The position numbers and the translations under genes are program-made. Of a stretch of 64,000 nucleotides of DNA, positions 31,739 through 43,655 are shown piece by piece. The DNA is from Athripsodes cinereus (taxonomy: Eukaryota; Arthropoda; Insecta; Trichoptera; Leptoceridae). The stretch covers positions 2,914,001 to 2,978,000 of the forward strand of contig OX388306.1 of assembly GCA_947579605.1 (NCBI GenBank). The letters are read 5' to 3'. Each line of letters opens with the position of its first letter. Positions within the stretch are counted from its first letter, which is position 1. The notes beneath the pieces are model-generated. The model was given only the letters and a program-made list of their open reading frames with translations, was not told where the DNA came from and ran no database searches.

Positions 31739-33634
31739 TAGGGAATCCAATCCCGCAAAAGCGGGATCCCGTAAATGCGGGATCCCGCACCTTTTTTGCG
31801 GGATCAGAAATGCGGGATTACTCATGCGGGATCCCGCACGCGTGCGGGACTGAAAAAAATATTTAAGAATGGGCTCAGACGACATTCTGATTATTTATTA
31901 AACCCAGCACAGCCTCAATGATAAGTTAGTTAACTATTTTGCCTTGGATCTCGTGACTTTTCTATAGAATTTGTATGGAAAATAATTAGAGTTTCCTAAA
32001 TCGTGTGTCGAAAAAAATTTCCTAAAATGTGATCGCAGCAACAACCGATGGTGCAGCAGTCATGAAGAAAGTTGGGAGATTATTATCAGCGCACCACAAG
32101 TTATTCTTTGCACATGGGTTGCAATGCAACTCGCTGTTCTTGAAGTTCTATGCAATCAGAGACAAGAAGAAGAAATAAAGTCAAGTTGAAGTACTCGAAA
32201 ATAGACCGGATGGTGGGAGTGATAATGAAAATGATGACGAGCAAGTGTCGGTAGAGGAAGACATTCAAGAAGGAGATTTGCTACCACAATATAAGTATTG
32301 TCAGACCAATAGATTTTTCAATGAAAATCATTATAACTTATTCCATTTTTTGTTTTTACTTTTTCAAAAAGTCAGGAAAATTGTCAAGCTTTTTAGTTCG
32401 AAATCTCCAGTAACAAATGATCTTCTGCAAATATATATATTAAAGCAGAATGCTGCAAAGAATTACAGCTGATCCTAGATTGCCGAACGCGCTGGAACAG
32501 TCTCGCATCAATGTTATCGAGGTTCAACCAAGTCAAACAGTACATACTTAAAGCACTTATTGATCTTACATAAACTGACATCATCTTCATTTTCATTCAC
32601 TGATGAAGAATTTATAACATTGAGTAATATTGAACGAGCTTTACAGCCAGTGAAGCTTGCTGTAAATGTCTTATGCCGCGAGGATGCAACATTAGTTTCT
32701 GCAGAAACCACATTGCGTTTCATAATAAACAAACTGGATCGACAAAATACCAGCCAGAAAATACCTTCAAGCCAGGAACTTGAAGGGTCGCTATCTCGCC
32801 GGATAAAATAACGCCGCACATCAATGACTGTGCTTAGAAAATCTAACAAATATCTAGAAAAAGATTCAGGATCTACAAATGTGGTGGACGTTCCATTCTT
32901 TCATCCAAGCAAAGTTACATTTCGAACTGAAATGAAGTGTTCAATCGAGAGACTGTTGTCAGACACGCAGGTACAACCGGAAACTCAAAACCAACAAGTT
33001 GATGACAATGGCGATGAAGAAGACACGCCTTTATCGAATCTATTAAATGATGAGCCTTCGTCTATACTAGAAGATGAATTAGAGCAGTCTCCGTACAGAA
33101 TGGATAGTCAAGTAATATGAAGTCAACTCCACCTAATAGCATGGAAGCTGAACGTGCTTTTTCCGCCGCTGGCTATTTATGCAACAAGATAAGATCAAAT
33201 CTATAAGATGAAACTTTAGGTACCTACTTAATATCATTTCTTCGAAAGTATTATCAGAAAAAAGCTATATTTTATGCCTCTAAAAGTCGAAACTAATAAA
33301 TATGTTCAATTGTTCATACAAATTACAAATCTATAAGGTGAAATGTTGTATTATATCGTTCCTTATAAGAAGCTGATTATTTATACCTCTAAAACATCAT
33401 TATTTCCACTTGTTAATTAGTAATATGAGTAATAAATCTGCATAATAATAAAAAAAATATTAAAATATACTCGTCTTTATTCAATATATTTTTTAAATAA
33501 CTAAGTATCTACTTGAAACAGGTTTTTTTATTAAAAAATCTCAATCCCGCAAATCCCGCGGGATCCGCGGGACTGATGACCTCAATCCCGCAGGCTTGCG
33601 GGATCGCGATTTTGATGCGGGATTGGATTCCCTA
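31739..33634 (+). mobile_element. hAT transposon with repeat-rich ends, decayed transposase
   Basis: Terminal inverted repeat TAGGGAATCCAATCCCGCA at both ends with perfect 8-bp duplications ATTGCAAC (31731..31738, 33635..33642). Length 1,896 bp. Both subterminal regions carry many ATCCCGC / GCGGGAT heptamers. Plus-strand transposase relics: ATTDGAAVMKKVGRLLSAHH near 32040..32100, a middle region at 32560..33120, and MEAERAFSAAGYLCNKIRSN at 33141..33200, the hAT dimerisation motif. The last is followed by a stop where the family continues. The frames do not connect, so it is non-autonomous. Confidence 0.85.
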
Positions 33635-33838
33635 ATTGCAACACCGTGAAAGTGATGTTGAAGTTGTTGCCATATGTAGAATAATTTTTTGGTCACCACG
33701 TTTAATTATTTTTGGCAACCAAGTTTTCCGACACCGGGAACACTTTTCCCGATATTTTTTCTTGTTGTTTTTGTGGTTTAGCAAGCACTCAAATAAAATC
33801 GGCAAAAAAATCTAACTCGAATACGAATTTCCTAAAGT

Positions 33839-34460
33839 TAGATTCGAGTTAGATTTTATTTTTGCTGGTTTTATTTAACTCGAATAATATAATATATAAA
33901 CTTTGGGAAATATGTATTCGAGTTAGATTTTATTTTTGCTGGTTTTATTTAACTCGAATAATATAATATATATACTTTGGGAAATATGTATTCGAGTTAG
34001 ATTTTATTTTTGCTGGTTTTATTTAACTCGAATAATATAATATATAAACTTTGGGAAATATTTATTCGAGTTAGATTTTATTTTTGCTGGTTTTATTTAA
34101 CTCGAATAATATAATATATAAACTTTGGGAAATATGTATTCGAGTTAGATTTTATTTTTGCTGGTTTTATTTAACTCGAATAATATAATATATAAACTTT
34201 GGGAAATATGTATTCGAGTTAGATTTTATTTTTGCTGGTTTTATTTAACTCGAATAATATAATATATAAACTTTGGGAAATATGTATTCGAGTTAGATTT
34301 TATTTTTGCTGGTTTTATTTAACTCGAATAATATAATATATAAACTTTGGGAAATATGTATTCGAGTTAGATTTTATTTTTGCTGGTTTTATTTAACTCG
34401 AATAATATAATATATAAACTTTGGGAAATATGTATTCGAGTTAGATTTTATTTTTGCCGC
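33839..34460. repeat. Minisatellite, 74-bp unit, about 8 copies
   Basis: Unit starts (TTCGAG) fall at 33843, 33917, 33991, 34065, 34139, 34213, 34287, 34361 and 34435: an exact 74-bp period. Each unit contains TATTCGAGTTA and TAACTCGAATA, an 11-bp inverted pair around GATTTTATTTTTGCTGGTTT, so every unit can fold into a hairpin. Units differ at only one or two sites. An inverted relative lies just before it (CTAACTCGAATACGAAT at 33811). Confidence 0.85.
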
Positions 34461-35010
34461 TTTTATTTTATTTTTGCAAATAAAAAAATTATAAAAAAAA
34501 AACAAATAATATTATTGTAGCAACAATTTTCCTACATAGAAAACTATATTTAACAGATATCTGACATTGGGGCCTACCATCTCAATGAGTTCCAAAAAAT
34601 ATAATGTGTAAATGTTTTTGAGAAAACACGTTTACATGAAGTTGCTCGCTTTGCTACTTTCAAATATTTTTTCTGCGATTGGAATAAGGCTGAAATGAGA
34701 AAAAACATATCTGATAAAAGCTCAAGGATAACGATTTCATTTGAACGCTAAGACAATAGGTTATTATTCCCTTAATACTTTCACTAAGTGATGGTGATTT
34801 CTATGAGCGTTCATGCTAGAAAAAATATAATATCAAACTTTTTACTGCTTATTTATCTAAATTGCCTTCAAATTGCGTTTACTTTTTATTTACTCATGTA
34901 TGATTGAATTTATTTATTTTTATTTCAAGGGTTGTTTAAAAAATGTGAATAATCCTATAACATCAAATCAAATATTTTTTTATCAAATTTAAAGTTTGTG
35001 AAATAAACTG
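34461..35010. other. No recognised feature
   Basis: AT-rich; nothing supportable. Confidence 0.4.
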
Positions 35011-35096
35011 GGGTAACCACTAGATCAACGGAATGCAAAATACACATAGATCATGGTAACCACTAGACCAAGTAAATGCAAAATACACACAGATCA
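35011..35096. repeat. Two-copy direct repeat (~40 bp)
   Basis: GGTAACCACTAGATCAACGG and GGTAACCACTAGACCAAGTA, each followed by ATGCAAAATACACAYAGATC. A small tandem duplication. Confidence 0.6.
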
Positions 35097-35168
35097 TCTT
35101 TTCATATAATTGATTGAAGAAACATTATTGTTTTTGGACGAAATGTATTCGATATATATTTATTTACT

Positions 35169-35250
35169 AGCTTTTATAACCCGGCAACGCTCGGGTTTAA
35201 AAACAGATATTCATCCAAATATGTGAGTTAAAACTACACAATCTTATTGA
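35169..35250 (-). mobile_element. Helitron-like 3' end, reversed
   Basis: The minus strand ends GAGCGTTGCCGGGTTATAAA then AGCTAGT, resembling the 3' end of the Helitrons at 12936 and 28004. Only the end was recognised. Confidence 0.35.
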
Positions 35251-35633
35251 AAAACTGAACTTAAAATCTATTTAGCAGCAAAAAAAGTACATGTCATAAT
35301 AATAATCAGCTCTATGCGTGCCAAAATCATATATACAATACATACCTACAGTTTGTCAAAAAATAGTTGACAAATAATCGAGGGCGCTGTTATCTTTCAC
35401 ATTGTAGCCCTATTCAAACATTGATTGTGTAAAAACGAAACCTTGTAAGAGAACCTACTTTCACATTACATTCATCACTTTCAATTCTCACTCTTTCTAT
35501 CAGTCTCTTTCCGTGCATACATTTAGTTGCTGACTCTTTTTATTATTCACTCTTTTAGTTCCAGACAAAAAAAAATCCTATAGCTAATAATAATAAGCTA
35601 GAAACTCTCCAAGTAAATGGACTTTTTACATAC

Positions 35634-36365
35634 ATACATATATACCATCACGCCACTTCCCTCGCGAGGTAGGCAAAAAGGATTGAGCGCTTTTTCCTTC
35701 TATCCTTGCATACATCTTTCGCTTCCGTCACTGTCATACAATTCCTCATGCATGCTCTCCTGTTCAATGTGCTCAACACGTGACCGCCCTGTAGGATTTG
35801 ATTTAAATGATCTTGCTTTTGAACCTCGGACGTCCACGTCTCCGAGCACCATTCCTCTCAGCCAAATATATCTTCTTTGTCATTCTGTCCTCATTCATTC
35901 TTTCCACATGCCCAAACCATTGTAACATATTTATATTCATCCCTGTAACCACACCAACTTTCATTCCACATTCCTTTCGTAAATAACTGTTACACACACA
36001 ATCTCTCAGACCTTTACCACACATCCTTCTCAACGATCTCATTTCTACCACTTTCATCCTTCTCTAAACATGTCCACGTCTCACTTGCATACATGAGTGT
36101 TGGCACTAAGATAGCAGAGTGCACTAACCATTTAGCTGTGGTAGATATGTTCCTATTTGCAATTATTGGTCGGATTGCACCATTTACCTTATTGCCAGCA
36201 ACTTTTCTCCTTTCAATCGCTTTCACACTTCCCATCTCTCGTGAACAAACTATCCAAGTACACACATTCGTCAACTTGCTCTAACACTTCGTTGTCAATC
36301 ATTACCTGTCATACTGTTCTCTCACTTCCTCTTTCAAAGACCATGACTTTGGACTTCTTTTACAT
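35634..36365 (-). mobile_element. LINE-A fragment, frameshifted
   Basis: Minus-strand frames 36274..36014 and 36057..35803 encode RKVAGNKVNGAIRPIIANRN, LVHSAILVPTLMYASETWTC, and WFGHVERMNEDRMTKKIYLA in two frames. The coding sequence is thus broken near 36014..36057 and again near 35820. It ends at a GTAT repeat. Sequence similarity to the copy at 51202 continues to about 36365. Older or more damaged than the others. Confidence 0.65.
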
Positions 36366-36604
36366 GATAAAATCATTTAATAAATACTTAGCATTTTCAC
36401 CTTCAGAAGGTTAAATACTGGTTAAATGGCTGCATAATGATAGACATCATCTAACTAAGGATATCCTCACAATTACACATCCATGAAAATATGCTGTTAA
36501 CTGTAATATTTTACATTAAAGGGAAAATAAAACAGACTCGTAATTATAATATAAAACTATTTAATAAAAACAGTAAAATAAATATAAGAAATATGTAGTG
36601 TAAA

Positions 36605-36735
36605 ATTCGACAGTGGACCGGTGTCAGAACCGTGGAGGAGCTGTTTCGCGCCGCCCAGGACAGGGAAGCTTTCTCTCAAATGGTCGTCAACGTCGGGGGG
36701 ACCCGGCAAGACACATGAAGAAGAAGAAGAAGTGT
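36605..36735 (+). pseudogene. LINE ORF2 extreme C-terminus
   Basis: Encodes GVRTVEELFRAAQDREAFSQ and MVVNVGGTRQDT stop, followed by a GAA-repeat tail (AAGAAGAAGAAGAAG). 'RT-x-E-EL-x-x-AA-x-DR-x-x-F' is a recurring insect LINE terminus. Confidence 0.5.
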
Positions 36736-36739
36736 AATA

Positions 36740-37468
36740 CAAATGCACTTTTTGGCGAATGGAGTAGATATCAAAATCATCCTGGACGGCCTTCCCTATG
36801 TTTTCTTTTATAATTCTTCTTATAGAACTCACAGATAATCCTGAAAGAAAAGAACATTGAAATTCATCAGCAATACAGTAATTTAACTTCCTAGAAACAC
36901 GGGATTGTCATATAAGTGAGTCATCGAGACATTCCATACACAATCATTTAATGATGCATTATTATTAAGCATCTGAGACATTCACTTCAGCTTTTTATTT
37001 AGCTTATTCTAATATTCGGTAAAATAATTTGCCTTTTTAAGTAAATTCATTACATTAAATATATTTTAAGAAGGCACAGAATTGAATAGTAATCTTGTAA
37101 TAGAAATACAATTAAGAGTCGTCAAACATAAAAAAAATACAATTTAAAATATTAAGACAGTGCTTACAATGTTTTTTGGAAAACATTGTTAATGTACCAG
37201 CGTAGTTTTTGAGCTTCAAACTCCGCTTAACACTGGGAATATTTCTTGAAAACATTTTTTGTAGATACACTACGTATTGTTTTATTCAGTTTTATATTTT
37301 TAAAGTCTTTTAAAATCAAAACAAAGTCACAAAATTTACCGGATCACCAAACGCCATACAATTGACAGATCGGACAGTGTTGCCAGTGTAACTAATATGT
37401 GTTTTATCATCGGTAGATACAAATACCTGTTGCATTGTGAAAAAGGGAATGGTGAGAAAATAATTATT
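36740..37468. other. No gene; small hairpin near 37168
   Basis: CAATGTTTTTTGGAAAACATTG forms a tight hairpin at about 37168..37190. Nothing else is supported. Confidence 0.35.
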
Positions 37469-37947
37469 CTAAAGTAGCATTCACATTGCTTCACACTGGA
37501 TGATCATTCAGAGTGTCAGGGTCAAACCTGTTCATCGAAAGTGAACACGTTTGTTCACATTTGTTCATCCTATGCTCTCACTGCCATGTCAACACTCTCA
37601 GTCATGTTGTATTTTGACATATTTTCGTACAAAAATATAATTAAATAAATAAAAAAATGAAAAAAAGCCCTTAAAACAAATCAATATAGTTCTCGACTGC
37701 ATAATAATTTTGTATATGATTCTGACATTCTATACAAATTCATAGAGAATAAAACAAAAAATAAGATAAAATTTGTTTATGGTCGTTTCAGTGAAAGGTG
37801 CTTTCATCGAAATTATGACGGGCTGTTATCGCTTTCATCCGTCATCGCTAGTGATCATTATTGATGAAACGCCCGTTCACACCTTTTTATCTTGGAGGTT
37901 CATCCGGAGTGATCACTGAAAGTGAACAAATGTGAACGACCCTTTAG
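37469..37947. mobile_element. Putative MITE with imperfect terminal inverted repeats
   Basis: Left end CTAAAGTAGCATTCACATTG and right end, reversed, CTAAAGGGTCGTTCACATTT. Both continue into a TTCAC...GATCA-TTC/CTC block (GGATGATCATTCAGAGTG versus CAGTGATCACTCCGGATG). Length ~480 bp, no coding capacity. No target duplication could be fixed. Confidence 0.4.
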
Positions 37948-38329
37948 AAAACTGACGATATTTATTCCTATACTATTTCGAAAATTTAGCGATGGGGGGG
38001 GGTAGAAATTGAAATATGAAACAGAATTGTGAACAGTATGATTTATATCATTTTTGGGTAGATGGCGCTCTTGTAGCTGACTGAACCCATAACTTCTCCA
38101 ATTTTTTAATCAAATATAATAGTTTATCGATTAAGTTTTTATTTATTTTTATTTTCCGACCAAAATAAAGTGTTTTTTTTATTTGATAGTTTTGTTTTTT
38201 GTGTTTGTTTCTTAAAATTAAGTGATAAATTTTAATAAAATTAAATCTAATACCTAAAATTTGTGACAATAAAAATAGTTTACATGATTTGTATTTTAAG
38301 AGTAATAAAAATAAATTAAAGTGACAAAT

Positions 38330-38359
38330 AATATTGTAAATGCGCTCTTGAGGTGATTT
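38330..38359 (+). mobile_element. LINE 3' UTR, left part, interrupted by the LTR element
   Basis: GCGCTCTTGAGGTGATTT here continues after the LTR element as ATTTCATTACAAAAACAGCG and CAATATAAGTGATCTAATAA (44171..44217). Together they match the LINE 3' UTR at 27748..27830 (GCGCCCTTGAGGTGGATT, CACAAAACGGCGCTTTACAA, AATAAT tail). Confidence 0.55.
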
Positions 38360-38836
38360 TATGGATGGAAGGGCTTTGTTGGTATAGATTGTTAAATGAT
38401 AAATATCCTCACAGATCCACTGTGTACATATTTTCCCTTTCTTCCATATACAATTTGCAGAAGGCTTGATAAGTAAGAAAATTAGTTTGACTCTAAATGA
38501 TTATATGAAATTACATGCTGTGATTAAAAAGGAACGAAATGAAACAGTAATATTTTACTTAGATGAAAATATGCTTTCACAAAGTTTATTCACCCATGAT
38601 AAAATTAACAATAAAAATGTTAGTAATGTGTTAGACTAAAGTATGTTGTTTGCTGGACGCTCAATAGAGATCTAACCTAGCTAATTATTCACTACTTCCA
38701 CCAGACATAATTGTTAAGGAAATATTCATCGCCATCTACCTATGATCGTTGTAAACTAATACCTAGCTAGTTACCAAGATATTTAGTAATTATTTTCAAT
38801 GCGTGCTTCTTGATACTTCAGGTAGATGTCGCCACA
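38360..38836 (-). repeat. 3' LTR
   Basis: In element orientation it starts TGTGGCGACATCTACCTGAA and ends CCATCCATA. 477 bp, identical to the 5' LTR except at 38562. Confidence 0.9.
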
Positions 38837-38867
38837 CAGCCCCCTCCAAGTGAAAAATGCAGGTTTT

Positions 38868-41800
38868 TCACTGATTTGGTTGAAATATTTTCCTTCCAGA
38901 CCGCGTGATGTATGTATGTGGTCTGTCGACTGAGTTGTTAGCTTCCTCTGGATGTTCTATGAAGGCTGGTTTACATCGATCCAACGATACTTTTTTTTGT
39001 TCTCCATTTATTTTTAATATGGCAGTTTTGTCATCCCTCGAGCAAACTTCATAAGGCCCCTTGTAAGCTGGAAGCAAAGGTTTATATATTCTATCGTCTC
39101 TCAAGAAAAAATGTGATGCCTTACCAAGTTCTGGATGTACGAAAATATTATCCTTGTGGTGATGTTTAATAGGTTTCGGTTTTACATTCCTCATAAACGT
39201 TATAAGTTGCTGTGTATAGTAAGTTGGATCTGCATTTTCTGTGTTTTCCTGTAGAATGTCAGCTGGCATGCGCAGTGAATTTCCAAACATCATCTCTGCA
39301 ATGGAAAAATTATGGTTTTCTCGTATCGTGCACCTTAAACCAAATAAGATTGTTGTTAGGGATTTAGTCCATGGTATAGGGTGATGTGCTTTTATAGATG
39401 TTTTGAGTGTCCTGTGGAAACGTTCTACTAATCCATTCGTCTGCGGATGATACGAATTGGTTTTGACGTGTTGGATACCTATTCTGCAACAGAAAGATTT
39501 AAAATCAGAAGATAAAAATTGACGGCCTTGGTCCGATATGATCTTCTCTGGGACGCCGTACTTTGTGATCCAGTTGTCCCATAAAGCACGTATTATTGTG
39601 GTAGCTGTGATATCTGCTATTGGGATTACCTCAACCCATCTGGAAAAACGATCTATAATTGTTAAGCAATATCGCATACCTTCTGATGGAATAAATGGAC
39701 CTATCAAGTCCACGTGGATTGTATGGAACTTTCCGTTAGGTAGTGGAATTGGAATAATTTGTGTTTTTGTGTGCTTGTGGATTTTTGCTTTTTGGCATGG
39801 TATGCACAATTTACACCATTTTGTGCAATCACTTTTCATATTTTTCCACACACCTCTCTGGCTTATTGTTTTAATTGTATCCTTGGTACCTGTGTGACTT
39901 AAATTATGGATACTGTGGAAAAATTGTCTTTGTAAAGTTTTAGGTATATAAGGTCTCATGTTACCATTATGTGTGTCAAAAATTATTTGCAAGCCTTGAA
40001 AATTGTTTTTTATTAAATTAAGTGAGTGATCTTTTGTTTTTAACATGTCTAAAAGTTCTATGTCTTTTAATTGCTCTCTGGATATTTCATCTAATGATAT
40101 GTTATGATTCATTTCTATCATTTCGACGCGTGAGAAAGCATCTGCGACAACATTTGATTCACCAGTGATATATCTTATATCGGTGGTATACTGGGATATA
40201 TAATCAAGGTGTCTTTGCTGTCTGGGTGTTTCTTTAGCATAACTTTTTTTACTGAACATGAATTGAAGGGGTTTATGATCGGTAAATACTGTAAAATCTC
40301 TACCTTCTAGGTAATGTTTGAAATGTCTTATAGTTTCATATATTGCTAATAGTTCTCGATCATAAGTGCTATAAGAGCATTGTGCCTTGTTAAGTTTTTT
40401 TGAGAAAAAACAGATTGGTTCATAATTATTTGATTCGTCTGTCTGTTGTATAACTCCACCAATGGCAAAGTCTGATGCGTCTGTCCACACTGACAGTTTT
40501 TTGTTTGCATCAGGAAAACTTAACTTAGTAGCATGTAATAAAGAATTTTTTACCTCTTCGAAATCGTTATTTGTGATTTCGTTCCATTCGACAGGTCTAT
40601 TGTCGTTTTTGGTTGCCCCTTTTAGATAGTCGTTCAGTCTGACAAGCTTTTGTGCAGCCTTCGGTATAAATCGTCTGTAGAAGTTGGTCAGAGCGATGAA
40701 TCTGCGGAGATCCTTTATTGTTTTGGGTTTTTTGTACTCACTTATGGCTTTTATTTTTTCTGGAGCTGGTCCAACTCCTGCTGCTGATATTTCATATCCT
40801 AGAAAAATTAAGGATGATTTGGCAAATTGACATTTAGAAGGGTTAAGTATCATACCATTCTCCTGTAGTCTTTCGAATAGAGCAGTCAGATGTCGTATGT
40901 GAGTTTTTTCGTCGGGTGACGCTATCAGAATGTCATCTATATATGTGTGTATTCCTTCTAGTCCTTGAGTGATGGTGTTCATGTGCCTCATGAACGTCTG
41001 GCACGCACTGGTTACCCCAAATGGCATGCGTAAAAACTCAAAATTCCCGAAAACGGTGGTAATTGCTGTCTTCTTGATGTCTGCTTCGTTGACAGGAATC
41101 TGATGGTATGCGCGTTGGAGATCTATCTTAGAAAAAATTTTACAATTGTGCAAATCATTACAAATATCATGAATATGTGGAAGTGCATATCTATCTGGCA
41201 CTGTCATAGAGTTAAGCTTACGATAATCACCACACGGGCGATATGTACCGTCACTCTTTTTTACCATGTGAAGAGGCGATGCCCATTCACTGTTTGAGGG
41301 TCGGCAGATACCTTGAGCAACCATGTTCTCAAACTCTTTTTTCGCTTGCTTCAGCAGTTCTGGAGACAAACGTCGAGGTTTGAACCTGAATGGGTTGCCA
41401 CGGGTATCTATGTAATGTATTGTAGAATGTTGACAATCAGTATATGGTCTATTTATATCAATCAGTTTGGGATATTTTGCTAATAATTGATGGTAAGGGT
41501 TATTTTTATCTAGTAATGAAACTGACGAAATATCATTATCAATACAGTTTGTGTTGTAACCTACGACCTTATGTTTGTTAGTATTGTCTATCAACATTTT
41601 GTTTCTAATATCTACAATTAAATTAAAGTGATTCAGAAAGTCTGCGCCGATAATTGCGCGTGGAACGTCTGCAATGATAAAGTTCCATCTGAAAATTTTC
41701 TTTAGACCGAGGTCTAAATTTAATGTGGTTGTGCCAAATGTCTTGACCACTGTCTCGTTCGCTGCAAAGAGTTTTAGGTTATCTTTACCCTTTAAACTTT

Positions 41801-41941
41801 GGCGTAAACATATGGAACGCGGAACTAAACATAGTTCTGAACCGGAGTCAATCAAAAATGACGTACCTTGTATGCGGTCCTTTATGAAGAGACGAATTTT
41901 CGTATGCAGTTCACCCGTCTCGCTAGTGAACTGTTCTACAA
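38868..41941 (-). CDS. pol: Pol polyprotein (protease, RT, RNase H, integrase)
   Basis: The frame is open from the gag frameshift site to the stop at 38868, about 1,024 codons. There is no need for its own ATG; the 995-codon count from a TTG at 41855 understates it. Numbering from that TTG: protease IDSGSE (2-7); RT with WASPLHMVKK (~191), RMPFGVTSA (~276) and the catalytic YIDD (305-308). RNase H has WTDAS (Asp459), DRELLA (Glu501) and FTDHKPL (Asp526). The integrase zinc finger has H650, H654, C684 and C687; the integrase core is Asp716, Asp775 and Glu811. A GPY/F-like AYKGPYEV follows and there is no chromodomain. All catalytic residues expected for the family are present and no stop interrupts the frame. 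It makes and inserts the cDNA copy of the element. Expression depends on the -1 shift from gag. Confidence 0.92.
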
Positions 41942-42889
41942 GTTTTTTGAGTTAGATGGTTTGTTTGATGTAAATGAACACGGAGAAATACATTTGCGAG
42001 CTTTGTATCCGAATTGTTCATGATAGAAACACAGTTTTGTACTATTATTACAAGTCTTTATATTATTATAACTACGATATTTATTTTGATTTTGTTTGTA
42101 AGACGCGTTGTTGTTTTTGACAGAGCTGTCAATATGTGAACTATGGCGGGTGTTGCCATGATAGAAATTTTTTCTATGAAAATTATTTTGATTTTTGTGT
42201 TGCAACTGTTTGCTAAGATTGTCGAATTTCTCAGTTAATTTAATCACTGATTGCTGTAAGGAAATAACTTTACTAGAATTTTTATCATCTTTAGGTTGAA
42301 TGGAAGCTACTTCTAAGGGTTTGTAAATTGATGAAACTTTGTCTGCTAAAATTGCAATTTCTTCTAAATTTCTGTTATCGCTTGTGATATGGGCTTGTAC
42401 CTGTTTTGGTAATTGTTGCATCCACAAATATTTTATCGTGGTGGTATCTAAATCTAAACCGACGGCTAACATTTTCATTTCCCTTAATAATTGTGACGGC
42501 AATTTGTCACCTAGTTGAATCCCCGAGAAAAGTTTTTCTCTGCGATTATCTGGAGATTCGCCCATTCTTTGAATGATTGCGTTTTTTAATCTGCTGTACA
42601 TGGTATTACATCTGGGTAAAAATAAGATATCTGATACCTGACTAATATGTTCATGGTTGAGCTGAGCGACCAAATGTGAATACCTGGTGTCTTCCGCCGT
42701 TATATTGGCTAACTCAAATTGGTTTTCTACCTGTAGAAACCAGAGTTCTACATTGTTTGTCCATATCGGTGGGATTTTCACGGACACTCGTTCTGAAAAT
42801 ATCGGAAAATTTGTATTAATTGTTCCTTCACTAGTACTAGCTTTCGCTGGGTGGGAGGTTGAATCGAAATTTTTGTTAGGAGTTGTCAT
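41936..42889 (-). CDS. gag: Gag structural protein
   Basis: 317 residues. Start ATG at 42889; the N-terminal ~40 residues are polar, then PPIWTNNVELWFLQVENQFE begins the capsid-like domain typical of insect Ty3/gypsy Gag. The C-terminal region is Lys/Asn-rich and ends in a zinc-knuckle-like CFYHEQFGYKARKC (287-300) followed by ISPC. Histidine takes the place of the second cysteine of a CCHC knuckle, as is common in this type of Gag. It packages the element RNA in cytoplasmic particles. The stop TAG (41936..41938) lies directly after the A AAA AAC heptamer that leads into pol. Confidence 0.88.
   Translation of the reverse strand: MTTPNKNFDSTSHPAKASTSEGTINTNFPIFSERVSVKIPPIWTNNVELWFLQVENQFELANITAEDTRYSHLVAQLNHEHISQVSDILFLPRCNTMYSRLKNAIIQRMGESPDNRREKLFSGIQLGDKLPSQLLREMKMLAVGLDLDTTTIKYLWMQQLPKQVQAHITSDNRNLEEIAILADKVSSIYKPLEVASIQPKDDKNSSKVISLQQSVIKLTEKFDNLSKQLQHKNQNNFHRKNFYHGNTRHSSHIDSSVKNNNASYKQNQNKYRSYNNIKTCNNSTKLCFYHEQFGYKARKCISPCSFTSNKPSNSKNL
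41942..41948 (-). promoter_or_regulatory. Programmed -1 ribosomal frameshift heptamer
   Basis: Minus strand A AAA AAC, in the gag frame as tcA AAA AAC TTG TAG. Slipping back one base enters the pol frame, which is open from here through the protease. The heptamer is a classical X XXY YYZ slippery site, and the frame offset of the two ORFs is exactly -1. A downstream stem-loop was not worked out. Confidence 0.75.
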
Positions 42890-43616
42890 TTTGTATCAAG
42901 TGTATGAGAAGAAAATTTGAAGTTAATTTATAGAATTGAAAATATTTATTTTATATTTAGATAAAATTAAATGGAATGTAAATTATTTGAATAAAATTGA
43001 TTGATATACTTTCTTGTTTGATTGATTGAAATGTTTGGGAAAAATGTTTGCAGATGAAAAAATATTTGTGACAATAAAATTTTTTAGCAGAAAAAATTGG
43101 TACCCTGTCGACTGGTCTCAAACAGTGAATGTTCACAAAATATAATAATAATTAATGCTACTTACAAATAAAATGCTTTGTGTTATATTTAAAATCTGGA
43201 ACATACAATTATATAAATAAGTACAATAAGTTATGTTCTGCCTTTGGCAGATTTTTTAAAAAGACTTGTAGTCTGAAATAAATAATAGTAAAAATATTTT
43301 TAAAAAAATAATAAAAAAATATGTGGCATAAAATATGTGGACGGTTTTCTGTTCTTTGCTTGATTAAAAAATACGGAGCTAAAATATCTTTTTTTTGTAT
43401 TTTGTTCCGGGACTCTATATGCCTGAAAACCGTTCACAGAGAACTCTTCTGAACGCAGCAGTAAAGGTGAATAAAATTAGGAATTGATTAATGAATTGTT
43501 ATTTAAATTGTTTCGTTCGATCACAGTTTGGAAATAAAGTTAAAATCAAAATTGAATATAGAATGTATTGTAACAAAAATTTTTAAAGAAAAAAGTTTTT
43601 TTTTTTTTTTTTTTTT

Positions 43617-43655
<39 letters not shown>

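Noticed and set aside
33839..34460. CRISPR-like array
   Set aside because: The units are tandem 74-mers without variable spacers, and the genome is eukaryotic.
39538..39897. 119-codon plus-strand frame
   Set aside because: Antisense shadow of the integrase region of pol.
38868..41855. Pol initiating independently at 41855
   Set aside because: That position is a TTG, while the frame is open further upstream to the A AAA AAC site; frameshift expression is the simpler reading.
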